Origin: Thaumatotibia leucotreta
Lineage: Eukaryota > Arthropoda > Insecta > Lepidoptera > Tortricidae
Length of the DNA stretch: 64,000 bases
Direction of reading: 5' to 3'
Assembly (NCBI GenBank): GCA_025490895.1
Contig: JALPQI010000760.1
Coordinates: 62,001-126,000 of the forward strand
This document shows, piece after piece, positions 42,180 through 52,695 of this stretch. Within the stretch, counting starts at the first letter, position 1. Each line of letters begins with the position of its first letter. The notes beneath the pieces are model-generated. The model had not been told where the DNA came from. It saw only the letters and a list, made by a program, of their open reading frames with translations, and made no database searches. Both the position numbers and the translations under genes were made by a program.

Positions 42180-42275
42180 TAACGTTAGGTAGAGAATGCC
42201 TCATGGTATTAAGTTCGCCTTGTGTACGTTAAGTTTTATTTTTGTGCAATAAACTTTAAATAAAAAAAAATTGTT
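42180..42275 (+). mobile_element. LINE 3'-end fragment
   Basis: 'gagaatgcctcatggtatta' and 'gtgcaataaactttaaataa' followed by A's. It matches 45289-45362 (plus) and 57756-57900 (minus), a common moth LINE 3' UTR with an AATAAA-type signal. Confidence 0.75.
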
Positions 42276-42816
42276 TTTTTTAACTTAACAAAAAAAAATT
42301 AAACATGGCCAAGACATAACCTTAAAATGTGGCGGGTTACTCAAAGTCACGGTTTTATACTAATAAATATGTAGGTAGGCTATTGGTAATCCAGATGAAT
42401 AATAATTGGCATTGAATACGGTTTCGTAAAAGGTACGCAGTGTAATGCTATCTTTCGTTTATTATTAGGCCTATTTTCAGGCAAACTACGCAGTCATTTC
42501 AGACCCGTATTTACGTGTTTCAAGGTAAATAAAAACAATTTGTATGATAAAATGTCTAAAACGATGTTATCAAGGACGACATTTGGTTTAAATAGAGTTG
42601 GACACGTTTTTACAATAGGGGCATGTAATGTGTCTCCGATAAAAATATAAAATATATAGAAATAGAAATAGATTTGTTTATTTGCTTGAACACGTAGTAC
42701 AATGGTTCTTAAATATAAATTAGTCCAGACACAATATTCAGTCGATACAACATGGACATGCAAATTATTTACAAATTAATGGTCTATTTCATATTTTGGT
42801 AAACCAAACGTTCAAG
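42276..42816. other. Unassigned DNA
   Basis: AT-rich with A and T tracts near 42260-42300. The minus-strand frame at 42494-42763 is low-complexity and has no domain. Confidence 0.4.
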
Positions 42817-43032
42817 TCCGGCCACGACATTGGTCTAAGGCGACCAGCGGCGAGCGAATCCATGAGTTGGAACGGGATGCCAATATGGGTATTCCCTCTC
42901 GCACGTATAGTTTTCCGTTAAGCCGGTCGCCTTAGACCACCTACTAGGAGATCGTAACAATGTATAGTATCTTGTATTTGTTTGAACGTAATAAACGTTT
43001 TTTCATTTTCATTAGACCAATGTCGTGGCCGC
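42817..43032. mobile_element. Nested inverted repeats
   Basis: The outer arms 'gtccggccacgacattggtc' and 'accaatgtcgtggccg' enclose an inner pair 'ggtctaaggcgacc'/'ggtcgccttagacc' (42832-42938). They overlap at 'ggtcta', so one foldback may have formed inside another. Confidence 0.7.
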
Positions 43033-43421
43033 AGCATAATATTGTCAATCAAACGTTACACGACAAGTCTGTAAAACTAAATCAGGCGAAAAACTTCAGG
43101 TATAAACCGCGGTATAGAACAAATCCCGGGCATTTCCCCTAAAACAGGCAATAAATAAGTGAATCACCGATCGATTCCAGTTCCCGCGATGGCAAAGGTT
43201 AAAGACAATTTAGCTTGAGTGGCAGCCCTGCATTAATCACATTGAGGACGGTCCAAGTGACAGCCCTGTATTGAGAGCTGACTTTTAATCCTTAATGGTT
43301 ACTTTAGGTATAAAGGAATATGCTTGTAAAGCAAAATAAACTCGAGTTATGGGCATTTATATTTGAAGTTGCCTGCGAAGTTTATCGTTTTAATTTATTA
43401 TTTAAGTGTATTATAGTCTCC
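43033..43421. other. Unassigned DNA
   Basis: 'ggcagccctgcattaat' (43220) and 'gacagccctgtattgag' (43260) form a loose 40-bp direct repeat. Nothing else was seen. Confidence 0.4.
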
Positions 43422-43993
43422 AAAAACCCGCCAAGTGCGAGTCGGACTCGCGCGCGTAGATTCCCGTACCATTATCAATTTATTATTACAAAAATACAGT
43501 TAAATCAACCTACCTCAAAAACTATGGGAGATAATTAAATCAAATCAAAAATCGTTGATAGAGTTTATTAATGTGCATAACATATATTTTTTTTAGAATT
43601 TTATATCGCGTAGTTTAAAAAATAGAGGGGGGACATATTTTTCTGACTTTGAGAGCTGATATCTCGAAAACGATTTGCTTAAATAAAAATGAGAATTCTA
43701 AACCTTCATATCATTTTCAAAGACTTTTCTATGAATACCCCACACGCTTATATACAACTAAAAAAAATTTTCTATCCCTCAGTTACATGTATGGAGGGCC
43801 CCCACGCCAATGGTTTCTTTTACAATTTAGTATCATAATCCTGTAGCGGTTCATACAACACATATCCTTACCAAATTTCGTTACTGTAGCATTTATAGTT
43901 TCCGAGTAAATCGGCTGTGACAGACGGACAGACGGACATGACGAATCTATAAAGGCTCCGTTTTTGCCATTTTGACTACGGAACCACTAAAAA
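43422..43993 (+). mobile_element. 'gccaagtgcgagtcggactc' repeat, copy 2
   Basis: Collinear with 32762-33384 but without the (attcaa)n expansion. It ends 'ctacggaaccactaaaaa' and joins directly to the next repeat. Confidence 0.85.
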
Positions 43994-44280
43994 GGAGGTT
44001 GTCGAAAATTCGACTGATTTTATTGTATGTATGTTAAGGTGCATTCAGACCAAATGAGCATTCGCTATTCTATTTATCCCCCACTCTACGAAATCAACGA
44101 ATCACGTTTTGCGTAACGATCGAATTTCGTAGAGTAGGAGGTTAGAATAGCGAATGCTCGTTTGGTCTGAATGCACCTTTACTCGATTATCCCCGTGAAT
44201 CATGAACCGATTTTTTTTTATCGATCGGGTATGATGGTCCCGTTGGCACCAATGGGATCTTATCGATATGGGCTGCAGTC
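43994..44280 (+). mobile_element. 'aaccgacttcaaaaa' repeat, partial, with MITE
   Basis: 'ggaggttgtcgaaaattcga', then after the MITE 'gaatcatgaaccgatttttt' and 'gatggtcccgttggcacca', in the order seen at 28556-28930. The first TIR is lost at the junction with the upstream repeat. Confidence 0.75.
44037..44178. mobile_element. Hairpin MITE (142 bp) with TTA TSD
   Basis: The terminal 'aggtgcattcagaccaaa' and its inverse 'tttggtctgaatgcacct', with arms of about 60 bp nearly matching. The flanks are 'tta' at 44034-44036 and 44179-44181. A 3-bp TTA duplication suggests PIF/Harbinger-type mobilisation. Confidence 0.88.
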
Positions 44281-44720
44281 GATTTTTATTATTTTATATA
44301 TTCGTGATCATTATATTTGGACATTTTTGTATGATTCCTGCTCAAAATCTACAGCTCTTACCAAATTTTTAGGAAAATTAAAGTGTTCCAAGATTTTTTT
44401 TTCCTTTCCGTTACCATTATTTCATACTTTTTTTATGTCGGTAACAAAATGGAAGCATCAAAAACTGTTTAGAAATTTCGGGATAATTATTTCCTTCTTC
44501 TCGAATGAGCTCGTGATTCTAAATAGAAATCACAAGAAAAATACCCGTGTTAAAATCAAGTATAGGAGCTTTTAATAATCGCCATTTCACAAGCATGTCA
44601 CTATGCGTTGTCCAGTTGCCAGCGAAAATCGATAACAGTTTCAAAGATTAAAATTTTAACCACACATTTTATGTTTGACTGTATTCTCCAAAATATTAAA
44701 ACAAAATTGGTTTAATATAA
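44281..44720. other. Unassigned AT-rich DNA
   Basis: The frame at 44171-44575 spans the repeat above and this region. Its composition is phenylalanine/serine-rich without any domain; not called. Confidence 0.4.
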
Positions 44721-44722
44721 TA

Positions 44723-44986
44723 CAGGGTGTTTTTTTTTCGACCGTTCAAATTCTACGTAGTGAATGTGTAGGTCATACTCACCAACTTTTACTATGGGGA
44801 CAAAGTCGAAATCGCGAAAAAAAAATCAGCTGTTTCATACAAATTGGCGGCATTACGCCGGCCGAAATGTATGAAACAGCTGATTTTTTTTTCGCGATTT
44901 CGACTTTGTCCCCATAGTAAAAGTTGGTCAGTATGACCTACACATTCACTACGTAGAATTTGAACGGTCGAAAAAAAAACACCCTG
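44723..44986. mobile_element. Near-perfect hairpin MITE (264 bp), TA TSD
   Basis: Arms of about 125 bp differ at only a couple of positions, with ends 'cagggtgtttttttt'. It is flanked by 'ta' (44721-44722 and 44987-44988), as for Tc1/mariner-type elements. Open frames on both strands are simply the two arms. Confidence 0.92.
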
Positions 44987-45288
44987 TATAGTAAAAATAA
45001 TACTCAAATAATTTCGTAAACCACTTTCCTGTGTTGATTTACACGTAGAATTGTTTAAAGCGGTTAACGAAAAGACCGACAAGCTTCAATTTCATATTTA
45101 AATTAATATGAACGCGAAAATTGAGGTTTTATTAATTTTTGACACATTACAGTGCACTGCTGGACTTAGGCCTATCCTATTACATATTTATACGTAAGTA
45201 TAGACGCCTTAGGAGGTAATGCCCATAATCGCCACGCTGGGCAAGCGGGTTGGCGATCGCAGTCATGTGTCCACTATGATGACGATGA

Positions 45289-45504
45289 GAATGCCCTCTG
45301 ACATAAAGTCCGCCCTTTGTACTCATACATTTTATTTGTGCAATAAAGATTAAATAAAGTAAAACTACCCAACTATAGTCCAAAAGCTCCCAACTACAAG
45401 TATAGTCCATAATTAAGTCAAATATCCTCGGTTTAGAGTAATTACGAGTTGAACTTGTAGACCATAGTTGTAGTAGTGGACTATAGTTGTATGGTATTAC
45501 GGTA
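45289..45504 (+). mobile_element. LINE 3'-end insertion
   Basis: 'agaatgccctctgacataaa' and 'gtgcaataaagattaaataa' identify the LINE 3' end. The remainder (45365-45500) contains 'aactatagtcc'/'ggactatagtt' inverted repeats, possibly a MITE within the LINE tail. It ends in (TAAA)n; the target repeat is 'tgacgatg'. Confidence 0.75.
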
Positions 45505-45692
45505 AATAAATAAATGACGATGCTGCCCGTCATCTATCTTTAATAAATCAATTGTCAGCGACACTTGAATTCCTTAGTCGATTCTTATGGTTTTACGGTA
45601 AATAAATAAATGACGATGCTGCCCGTCATCGATCTTTGATAAATCAATGGTCAGCGACACTTGAATTCCTTAGTCGATTCTTACGCACGGGA
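45501..45692. repeat. 96-bp tandem duplication
   Basis: 'ggtaaataaataaatgacga' occurs at 45501 and 45597. Both units carry the LINE-tail/SINE-1 junction, so the duplication happened after the LINE insertion. Units differ at about four sites. Confidence 0.88.
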
Positions 45693-45720
45693 AGAGTTGG
45701 GGTGGTAACAAATATATTCT

Positions 45721-46067
45721 TACGCCACGTTTAAGGCTGAGCCACACCGGAAACGTGTGCGGCACGTGAACGTGGCGTGCGGGTTGTAGCGTAAGAAATG
45801 TCATAGTAGATGAACGGCTTGCGTGGCGTGCACATGAACACGCATTCAATGTGATTTGACCTATACAACTGGATATCGCGAATTCCTCAAAAATTATGAC
45901 ACGCTTTTCTGTCGCTCTTACTTCATCGTAGGCCACGTCTCTGCCCTTGGCTAGTCTGTGGCCATTGAGTAAGCCTAATGGAAAAAAAAAGTTGGGTCAG
46001 ATAATATTTGGTATAAAATGCTATTTTCAGTAACTGTACACTGAAAAGGGGAGATATTTTTTTTATT
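45721..46067. other. Unassigned DNA
   Basis: Contains repeated 'gcacgtgaacgtggcgtgcg' and 'gtggcgtgcacatgaac' phrases, perhaps a decayed GC-rich MITE. No coding frame. Confidence 0.4.
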
Positions 46068-46345
46068 CAGCCTCCGTTGCCTAGTTGGTGACCCTGAATA
46101 CGAAGCTGGAGGTTTCAGGTTCGAATCCCGCGAGGATATTATTTGTGTATTTATTTATCACACATATGTTTTACTTGTTGGTGGCTGTGTATGTATGTAT
46201 TTAAGTATCTATATGTATCTATCTATTATATATATCGTTGCCTGGTACCCACATCACAAGCCTTAATTGAGCTTACGGTGTGGGACTAGGTCGATTTGTG
46301 TATATCCCAAGATATTTATTTCTTATTATTTATTTATTTTATTAG
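46068..46345 (+). mobile_element. SINE-2, near full length
   Basis: The head has lost a few bases in the D-arm ('gttggtgaccctgaatacga'). The B box is 'aggttcgaatccc'. The body and (TTTA)n tail are normal. Confidence 0.88.
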
Positions 46346-46940
46346 ATTTCTATACAAAGATAAACGTATCCCTTGTAGGATTCTCTTCCAACTAACTAGT
46401 CACTGAAACGAGGAAAACAGTATGTCTTTTTCTTAATTCAAATGTTATCCCAGAATCCCCAGCAGTCAATACAATCTAAATTGTCCCCCTCGCAATTAAT
46501 ATTGTTAGGGACCAGGTTGGATAACCAACAGAAAAAGGTACTAAGTCACATACAACACAAAGTAACATACGCCCTTTCGAATACCAATACTACACTCTCT
46601 AGAGAATGAAGGTATTATAATGTTTGGAAGTTAAAGGCGCTTAAGACCTTTTGCGTCTCCAAGTTGTAACCTCTCCAGAAAAGCTTAAGGTATTATAATG
46701 TTTGAAAGTCGACGTCGCTTACGTCGTTCTTCGATCGTATTCGATTGTTCGAAGTCGCGTTTGCAATTGTAATCGAATTGGCCACTGGTGGCAAACTTTG
46801 GGATTCCGATTAAGGCAGAATGTTGGGCCCTGTTTATTGTATCTACTTAGAATAGTACAGTCTGAATGCAGGAGAATAATTTACAGTTAGTTCGATTCTA
46901 CTTTAGTGCAAGATCTACTAAAACTAGGCTTAAAAGAATA
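46346..46940. other. Unassigned DNA with a direct repeat
   Basis: 'aaggtattataatgtttg' occurs at 46609 and 46688, period about 79 bp, with 'gaaag/ggaag' after it. No coding frame was recognised. Confidence 0.5.
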
Positions 46941-46981
46941 GTCAGTGGCATAACAGGTAAGCACCCTGTTATGCCACTGAC
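46941..46981. repeat. Perfect 41-bp palindrome
   Basis: 'gtcagtggcataacagg', loop 'taagcac', 'cctgttatgccactgac'. It ends exactly where the next MITE begins. Confidence 0.9.
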
Positions 46982-47123
46982 CAAGTTGCCAATCGTTTAG
47001 TCGTCAATCGTAAACGAAAGGCAGCTAAATGTCTTTGTCGCATTAATATGAAAGAGTGACAGAGAGGGAAAACTACGATACGCTACTAAGCGTTAGCGAT
47101 TGGCAACTTGGCTAAGCATCCTG
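46980..47123. mobile_element. Foldback MITE, second copy of 23.5-kb family
   Basis: 'ccaagttgccaatcg' and 'cgattggcaacttgg' ends, the interior in reverse orientation relative to 23547-23705 ('gacagagagggaaaactacg'). Confidence 0.9.
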
Positions 47124-47694
47124 GTCACGGACCGTTTAAAAAAACATCTGTTCAATTTACGAACATTTCTCAAAGTTTCTACATTTGGATTATCATGTGT
47201 TCTATATATTAAAAATTGGTAAGCTGGTAGAATCAATGATGATGAGCAAGATCCACTACATTTCCCAAAATGTCACAAAATGTTTATTCCTTTTTCGTGA
47301 CCAAAAATGTATATGAATCTGGTAACAAAAAAAAATTTCTGGGACATTTTGAGAAACGTAACAGACATTGGACATTGTCATTCAGCCTGTACGTAACTAG
47401 TGTAGCTGGGCCAAAATTATTTTCGTTGTCTTATTTTGTGTCCCTAAAAACGTGACACAGTTGTGAGTTTTGTATGAGATGATGTTTTGTTTTAAATTTT
47501 TGATGTATAGATTAAAATCTTGCGTGAAAAAGAGATACAAGTGCACCAGATTTTCTTTATATGCTCGAAATCTCTCGAATAGTCGAAACAGCAACTACAA
47601 GCGTGACGGAGTGGTTTGAAACAAGACAACGAATGAATTTTGATCCAGCTACTCCATCGCACCATGTCACCTGTCATCTGTTCATATTATAATA
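47124..47694. other. Unassigned DNA
   Basis: No feature was recognised. A 47-nt stretch around 47400-47460 is conspicuously free of the surrounding A tracts but encodes nothing. Confidence 0.35.
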
Positions 47695-48040
47695 ATTATA
47701 TAAAAAATGGAGCGTAGTATCCTAGGTGTCAGGAGGACCGATCGCATTCGGAACACCACACTGCGCTCAAAAACCCGCATCGCTGACGTTGGTAAGAAAA
47801 CTGCTAGGCTCAAGTGGGACTGGGCTGGCCACGTCTGCCGCATGCATCCGGATAGGTGGGCTAGCGTAGCCACCAAGTGGATGCCACAAAATAGGCGTGG
47901 ACGAGGCAGACCCAAACGGAGATGGCGGGACGACCTGGATGCCTTTCTTAACAACTGGCCGGAGGAAGCACACACTCGGGAGTCATGGAGTTTGAGGGGA
48001 GAGGCCTTTGCCCAGCAGTGGGACACAAATCTAGGCTGAT

Positions 48041-48067
<27 letters not shown>
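47695..48067 (+). mobile_element. RTE-like LINE 3' fragment with poly(A)
   Basis: 5'-truncated insertion ending in A26 or longer (48042-48066) instead of (TGA)n. The last coding bases 'gaggcctttgcccagcagtg' and 'aatctaggctgat' resemble both RTE-A and the SINE-1 tail. Confidence 0.85.
47707..48039 (+). CDS. LINE polymerase C terminus (110 aa, partial)
   Basis: An open frame encoding the carboxy-terminal region of an RTE-like polymerase: 'MERSILGVRRTDRIRNTTLR', 'KWDWAGHVCRMHPDRW', 'GRGRPKRRWRDDLDAF' and the ending 'GEAFAQQWDTNLG' with TGA. The DRW...GRP..RW.DDL order matches RTE-A, but spacing and residues differ enough to call it another family. Upstream RT and endonuclease are absent because of 5' truncation. 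The ATG is only the first methionine after the break ('AMERxMLG' in relatives), not a real start. No stops have accumulated, so the insertion may be fairly young. Confidence 0.8.
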   Translation: MERSILGVRRTDRIRNTTLRSKTRIADVGKKTARLKWDWAGHVCRMHPDRWASVATKWMPQNRRGRGRPKRRWRDDLDAFLNNWPEEAHTRESWSLRGEAFAQQWDTNLG

Positions 48068-48071
<4 letters not shown>

Positions 48072-48452
48072 AAAATACTTTCTGCGTTATTTCAAATAAA
48101 TTCTTAGATAAATAATGTGCGTATTTAATTGTTTAGCAGCCAGCTGTACCATTTTTGATCTATGGAGTAATCAAATGAAAGGATTGTATACAGGGTAAGA
48201 TATGACATAGGATACTCTGTGGGTACAAAAGGATCTTATTTTAACATAAACTTTAAACACATTAAAATAGTCCCAAAAGATATTCATACACATGCTATTG
48301 TAAATGTCCTGTTTAATTGCGAACCACTATTTGGGTTTTATCGTCTACTCCGTTTTAGACAAATTTCCCCTGGGATTACAAGTACAAGGAATGAGCAGAA
48401 TTATTTGAATAATCGCAGTTGGGATAACCTTTTCAAACTATTAATTTTTTTA
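48068..48452. other. Unassigned DNA
   Basis: No element was recognised. The frame at 48219-48551 runs on into the SINE-2 head and is chance. Confidence 0.4.
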
Positions 48453-49135
48453 GTCAGCCTCCATAGCCTAATTGGCAGTGACCCTGCCTACGAAGCTGGA
48501 AGTTCCGGGTTCGAATCCCGGCGAGGGCTTTATTTGTCTATTTATAAATAGGTACCTACATCTTAAATATTTATTCTTTGGTCATGGCTGTCTATGTATT
48601 TAAGTGTTTATATAACATGAGTCGGGAACAGTAATACGTTTTTCCAACTCTATATACAACTGACAATTAAATGGGACAAGTTACTTAAAACATTGACAAG
48701 TTATTTATTTATTTTTTGTATGTTTTTGGGTTTATGTTTTAGTATTAAGACAAATTAATGGAATAATTTAAATAACCTATAAATAGTAATTAATAACGAC
48801 ATTTTTTTCATTTCGTGTAAAATTTAATGATGTTTATTACATTTAACATTTTAATAGCAGTTATCATTTCTGAAAAACACCTTAAAAATTTGAAAGGGCC
48901 GCAAAAAATACAAAAAAAAACATGACTATTTCTAAGTAACTTGTGAGGCATTCAATATTTTGTTAGGTGTTTATAGAGTTAGAAAAACATATTATTGTTC
49001 AAGACTTATGTTTCACCCTGTTTATCGTCGCTTGGTGCTCACATCGCAAGTCTTAATTGAGCTTACCGTGGGTCTAGGACGATTTGTGTAATAAGTATGT
49101 CCCAGGATATTTATTTATTATTTATTTGTATAAAA
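48453..49135 (+). mobile_element. SINE-2 with nested insertion
   Basis: The head and first part are 48453-48612 (A box 'tagcctaattgg', B box 'gggttcgaatccc') and the 3' part 49023-49135 ('atcgtcgcttggtgctcaca' to (TTTA)n). Confidence 0.88.
48613..49022. mobile_element. ~400-bp TIR element in SINE-2
   Basis: 'aacatgagtcgggaacagta' on the left and 'ttgttcaagacttatgtt' on the right are imperfect inverted ends. 'ttccaactctata' pairs with 'tatagagttagaa'. The right edge adds 'tcaccctgttt'. No ORF. Confidence 0.75.
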
Positions 49136-50579
49136 TAAGTCCCATTTGTCGTTGAAAAAGTCAGATTTCTTCTTCCCGTGCACTCTTTAAATGTAACCAT
49201 GTTATACAATCCCAAAATAACCAAACATTGCTAACATCGTTACGCCATTAGGCCGTCGTATTTATCACCAAAACAAATTATGGTCACATTGAAATGAATC
49301 CTCATTACCCACGAAATTAGTTAATTAGTAGGCGACAGAGGTCGTAATTAAAAACATCTTTTACAATCTTGCTGAAAAATCCTTTGCCGGTAAAACAAGT
49401 CACATTTAAATATGTACGAAAAACGACTTAAGTACTTATTGTTTTGCAGACGATTATATTTTTAAAGGTTCTAAACATAACATTGAAAATAGCGTGAAAG
49501 ATTTTTTGGACTTTCATCTTTTTAGTTCCTAGACTTACGGTAGACTTTTTCGTTCATTCTGTTAAATATGACTTCAATAGCATGGCTTACGAAAATTATA
49601 CCTACTTAGAATATAAAACGCACTTCCATAATTATGTTATTTTTAGTCACCATTATATACATTGGAGGGCCAAGTTGTTCAAATATATTTGGAAGTGCAT
49701 GTCTATCGCCATTTCTATAGAGACTTGCTCAGATATTTGTGGTTGCTTTGATATATCTGATGGCGATTGTACATGTGCTTAATTCACTGCAGGGAAAAGT
49801 TGCAATAGCAAAATCATAGCACTTGTGGCGATATACACTCTCCGTCAATGAATAACTCATGACATTGGGCATAAGCATTACATTTTACCTGCGACCATAT
49901 ATAACATGGACGTCTAACGCCAGCTCAAAAATGCCCCCAAAAACGATTGTTCAATTGTGCCAAGAGGGGCTGGACATAGCGCTTTTCTTAACACGGCGCA
50001 TATTTTGGCGCAACAACTTTGACAAATGTTTATAGAATCAAAACTTTGATGGACCAATCACAACTATTTTTAAATGGCGGTTTCAGTTTTTATACGTTGA
50101 TTTTGATATTCTTTGCCGAGATGCATTGAACAGGAGGTGACACTTGTCAATTAAAATTCAGGACCGTTTTTGAAAGGCAATTTAGTATGGCCTGCGGCTT
50201 CCATGTTTTATTTGTTCGTAGCGTTTTACATTTACTGTTATCCATTCCGTTAAGTACTTCACCCCTTCAAAAGCCGTCCAGAAACCAAAACCATCTCGAA
50301 AATATCTCATTTCTCTCTTATTGTGCCGCAGATAGGCTAAAAAAGGTGGAATAGCTCATTGACTCGGTTTCACAATGGGGCACTCAGGGGCATTCGACTT
50401 AATAGCCAAACTGATGACATTGCCGGCGAAAAGAAATGTACAGCGACGGGATTCGGAGTTAAAAAAAAACATATTGATGCGATATTATCAGGGTAGTACT
50501 CGAACTTCAAAAAAAAAATTGATATACATGTCAGATAATAAACGAAAAGACCAAATCCACCTCTCGTGGTTTTAGCGGG
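49136..50579. other. Longest unassigned stretch with moderate complexity
   Basis: I looked for exons on both strands and found only short frames. The 66-codon frame at 49582-49782 ('MAYENYTYLEYKTHFHN...') is cysteine-containing at its end but has no family I recognise. Confidence 0.4.
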
Positions 50580-50770
50580 AAGTGCTCGAGTGGATGAATC
50601 ACGATTTAGTAAAAGTAGCGTAGGACGATAATCAGCAAGATAGAAGACCTTCCGAAGATCGCCGGGTGCTGAATGCAGGGCGCTTCAAACCGGTATATAT
50701 AGGGGGTCTAAAGGGGAGGCTTGTGTTCAGCAGCCAAGATCTTAGGGCTATGATGATGATGGTGATGATG
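50580..50770 (+). mobile_element. Decayed RTE-A-like 3' fragment
   Basis: 'aatcacgatttagtaaaagt' resembles the DDLVKVA region, and 'ggggaggcttgtgttcagca' plus 'gatgatgatggtgatgatg' is the worn tail. Confidence 0.65.
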
Positions 50771-51881
50771 AAAACTTCCAAACCAGTGTCTGCAATGACT
50801 ATAGTACAAGTGACTTTAATGGCTATGATTTTGTGACTAACGTACCCACCTAAGACCCGATGAATGACTTGAAATGATGTTGAAATGAATTTGAGTAGTT
50901 TTGAAATGAAATTGAAATAGTTAGTTAATGCAGAATTAGAGAAACTAGGAACTAGTCTAAAATTTAATAAGATCAATAACGAAAGGATCGAGAAATAACT
51001 GACCGATAAAGAAAAATAGACTATCGTCGTCAATGATAAAAAAAAATTATATCAAATACCTAAATGTGACGGAAAAAGATACAAAATAACAAAGATTACC
51101 AAAGAAAAAATATAGTACCCATCGACAAAGGTGACTAATAAAAAATTTGAAATACTAAATAAAATTAATGAATAAACTGACAGGTATAACGAAGAACTTT
51201 TTTCTACCAACAATGAATGAGTTTACGCGTTCGTTCCTGTTTCATGGAAAGACTAAACGTTAATTGTGAGGAACGGAACGTTAAATTAACGGGGATTCCT
51301 AGAGCTCCTTATTTCACGCCACAATACACGTAAAACAACATTCCGAGGGAACACTGAACTTGTGAAGATGCATGTCAAAGCGACGCTGTGAGATTTAATT
51401 CTGCTTGTGTTAATTGTTTTTTCCTTGGGGAAATAGCCTGTTTCCCCTCAGGATTACATTTTAGCAAATGTATTCAGAATTATACAAGTTTTCTAGTTGC
51501 CACCTCTACTGTACAGTTACTGCTCTGTTGACAAGAAATAAATTAATAAAACAATAAAGATAACTTATTCATAAATATAATGGATAATAAAGAAATATGA
51601 TAACTCACATTAGAAAATATGAATTGCATGGAATTGTACACTATTGTCAGTGACAATTAGTTTATTTAAATATGTATCTAAGGAAAACACAAGTAGAATA
51701 CGCTTGCTTATTGTGTATGGAGAAAAAATCTTGTTTTTTTTTTTTATTGTTTACAGTATATTGGAAAATCTGGAAAAACATGCTTTCTGTTAAAATGAGT
51801 AAAAATACCAACTTCCAACGCTAGGTTTTTTTTCGGAATTCCTAGTGAAATCTTTTAGTATCTTTAATGCTGCATCCGTAT
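50771..51881. other. Unassigned DNA
   Basis: GAAAT-rich simple sequence at about 50865-50930, then unrecognised AT-rich DNA. Confidence 0.4.
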
Positions 51882-52110
51882 CCGTGTGGTGACGGCAGTA
51901 AGAATACATTGATCACCATCCCTAATCTTCCCGCGGGTGTCGTAAGTGTCGACTAAGGGATTCATGTAATCACCCATAATCACCACGCTGGGCAAGCCAA
52001 TCTGCTTGCCCAGCGTGGTGATTATGGGCATTTACTTCCCAATGCGTCCAGACACATAGTTAATAAAAGAGGCATACGTCCAGCTGTGGGCTGAGTTAGG
52101 CTAATGATGT
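51882..52110 (+). mobile_element. SINE-1 copy with internal foldback
   Basis: The head is intact. The middle is replaced by an inverted piece: 'cccataatcaccacgctggg' + 'caagc', then 'caatct', then 'gcttgcccagcgtggtgatt' (about 51976-52032), so a part of SINE-1 faces itself. The tail is degraded ('ccagctgtgggctgag'). Confidence 0.85.
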
Positions 52111-52444
52111 GATGCTGCACAATTTATTTATTGAAATTACTGAACAAACTCAATCTATTCAAAACGTAAAAAAATGTTTTTGAAATTCTTAAACTTATTT
52201 ACAATAGGGTAAACATCGAACCCAGCTCTCATTTAAGTAAGTAGAAAGTTAAAGCCGACACCATTTGGAATAGTAAGGCCTAACAAGTTCGTCCCAACAG
52301 AGTCTTGTTCTGATAGCTCAGGCGAGAATAGGTCTAAGGCCTGAGCTTAACTAAAATAAGAGGGCCTCTGAAGTATTGTGGAAGAAATTAGATAGGATTA
52401 GGTAGGAGTAGTCTCACTTAGTATATTATGCAATTTTATCACAT
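52111..52444. other. Unassigned DNA
   Basis: No repeat or coding signal was recognised. Confidence 0.4.
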
Positions 52445-52695
52445 CATCTGTCCACTGCCAGACATAGTTAGGCCTATCGGATTAACTATGCGTATAGCCG
52501 TTTTGGGAGGTAAATGCCCATAACCGCCATGCCGGGATCTGGCCTACTACCGCGAAAATCGAAATTCGTAAATTTCGGGGATGTTTCTCTGTCACTCAAA
52601 CGACGGTGTCATTAGAGTGAGAGAGACAAATCCTCGAAATTCACGTTTTTGGCGGTAGGGCCGCTGCCATCGCAATGATGTGTCCAATATGATGA
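52445..52695 (-). mobile_element. SINE-1 copy with nested MITE
   Basis: The tail part 'ccagacatagttaggcctat' to 'ataaccgccatgccggg' and the middle part 'ccgctgccatcgcaatgatg' flank the MITE. The head half is missing. Confidence 0.8.
52540..52663. mobile_element. Foldback MITE (~124 bp)
   Basis: 'ggcctactaccgcgaaaatc' on the left pairs with 'acgtttttggcggtagggcc' on the right; 'gtttctctgtcactc' pairs loosely with 'gagtgagagagac'. Confidence 0.8.

Larger units (their letters stand above)
45150..45720 (-). mobile_element. SINE-1 copy, interrupted and partly duplicated
   Basis: The tail side is 45150-45288 and the rest 45505-45720. The join is interrupted by a LINE tail at 45289-45504, with the flanking repeat 'tgacgatg'. 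The head-side half is then tandemly duplicated (96-bp period). Confidence 0.85.

Noticed and set aside
44037..44178. A microRNA precursor
   Set aside because: The arms are too long and the TTA duplication marks a mobile element; without small-RNA data a miRNA call has no support.
44675..45082. Two similar 80-96 codon frames, one on each strand
   Set aside because: They are the two arms of the hairpin MITE at 44723-44986 translated in opposite directions.
49582..49782. Small cysteine-ending peptide gene
   Set aside because: No signal peptide, splice context, second copy or family; a 66-codon frame is expected by chance.
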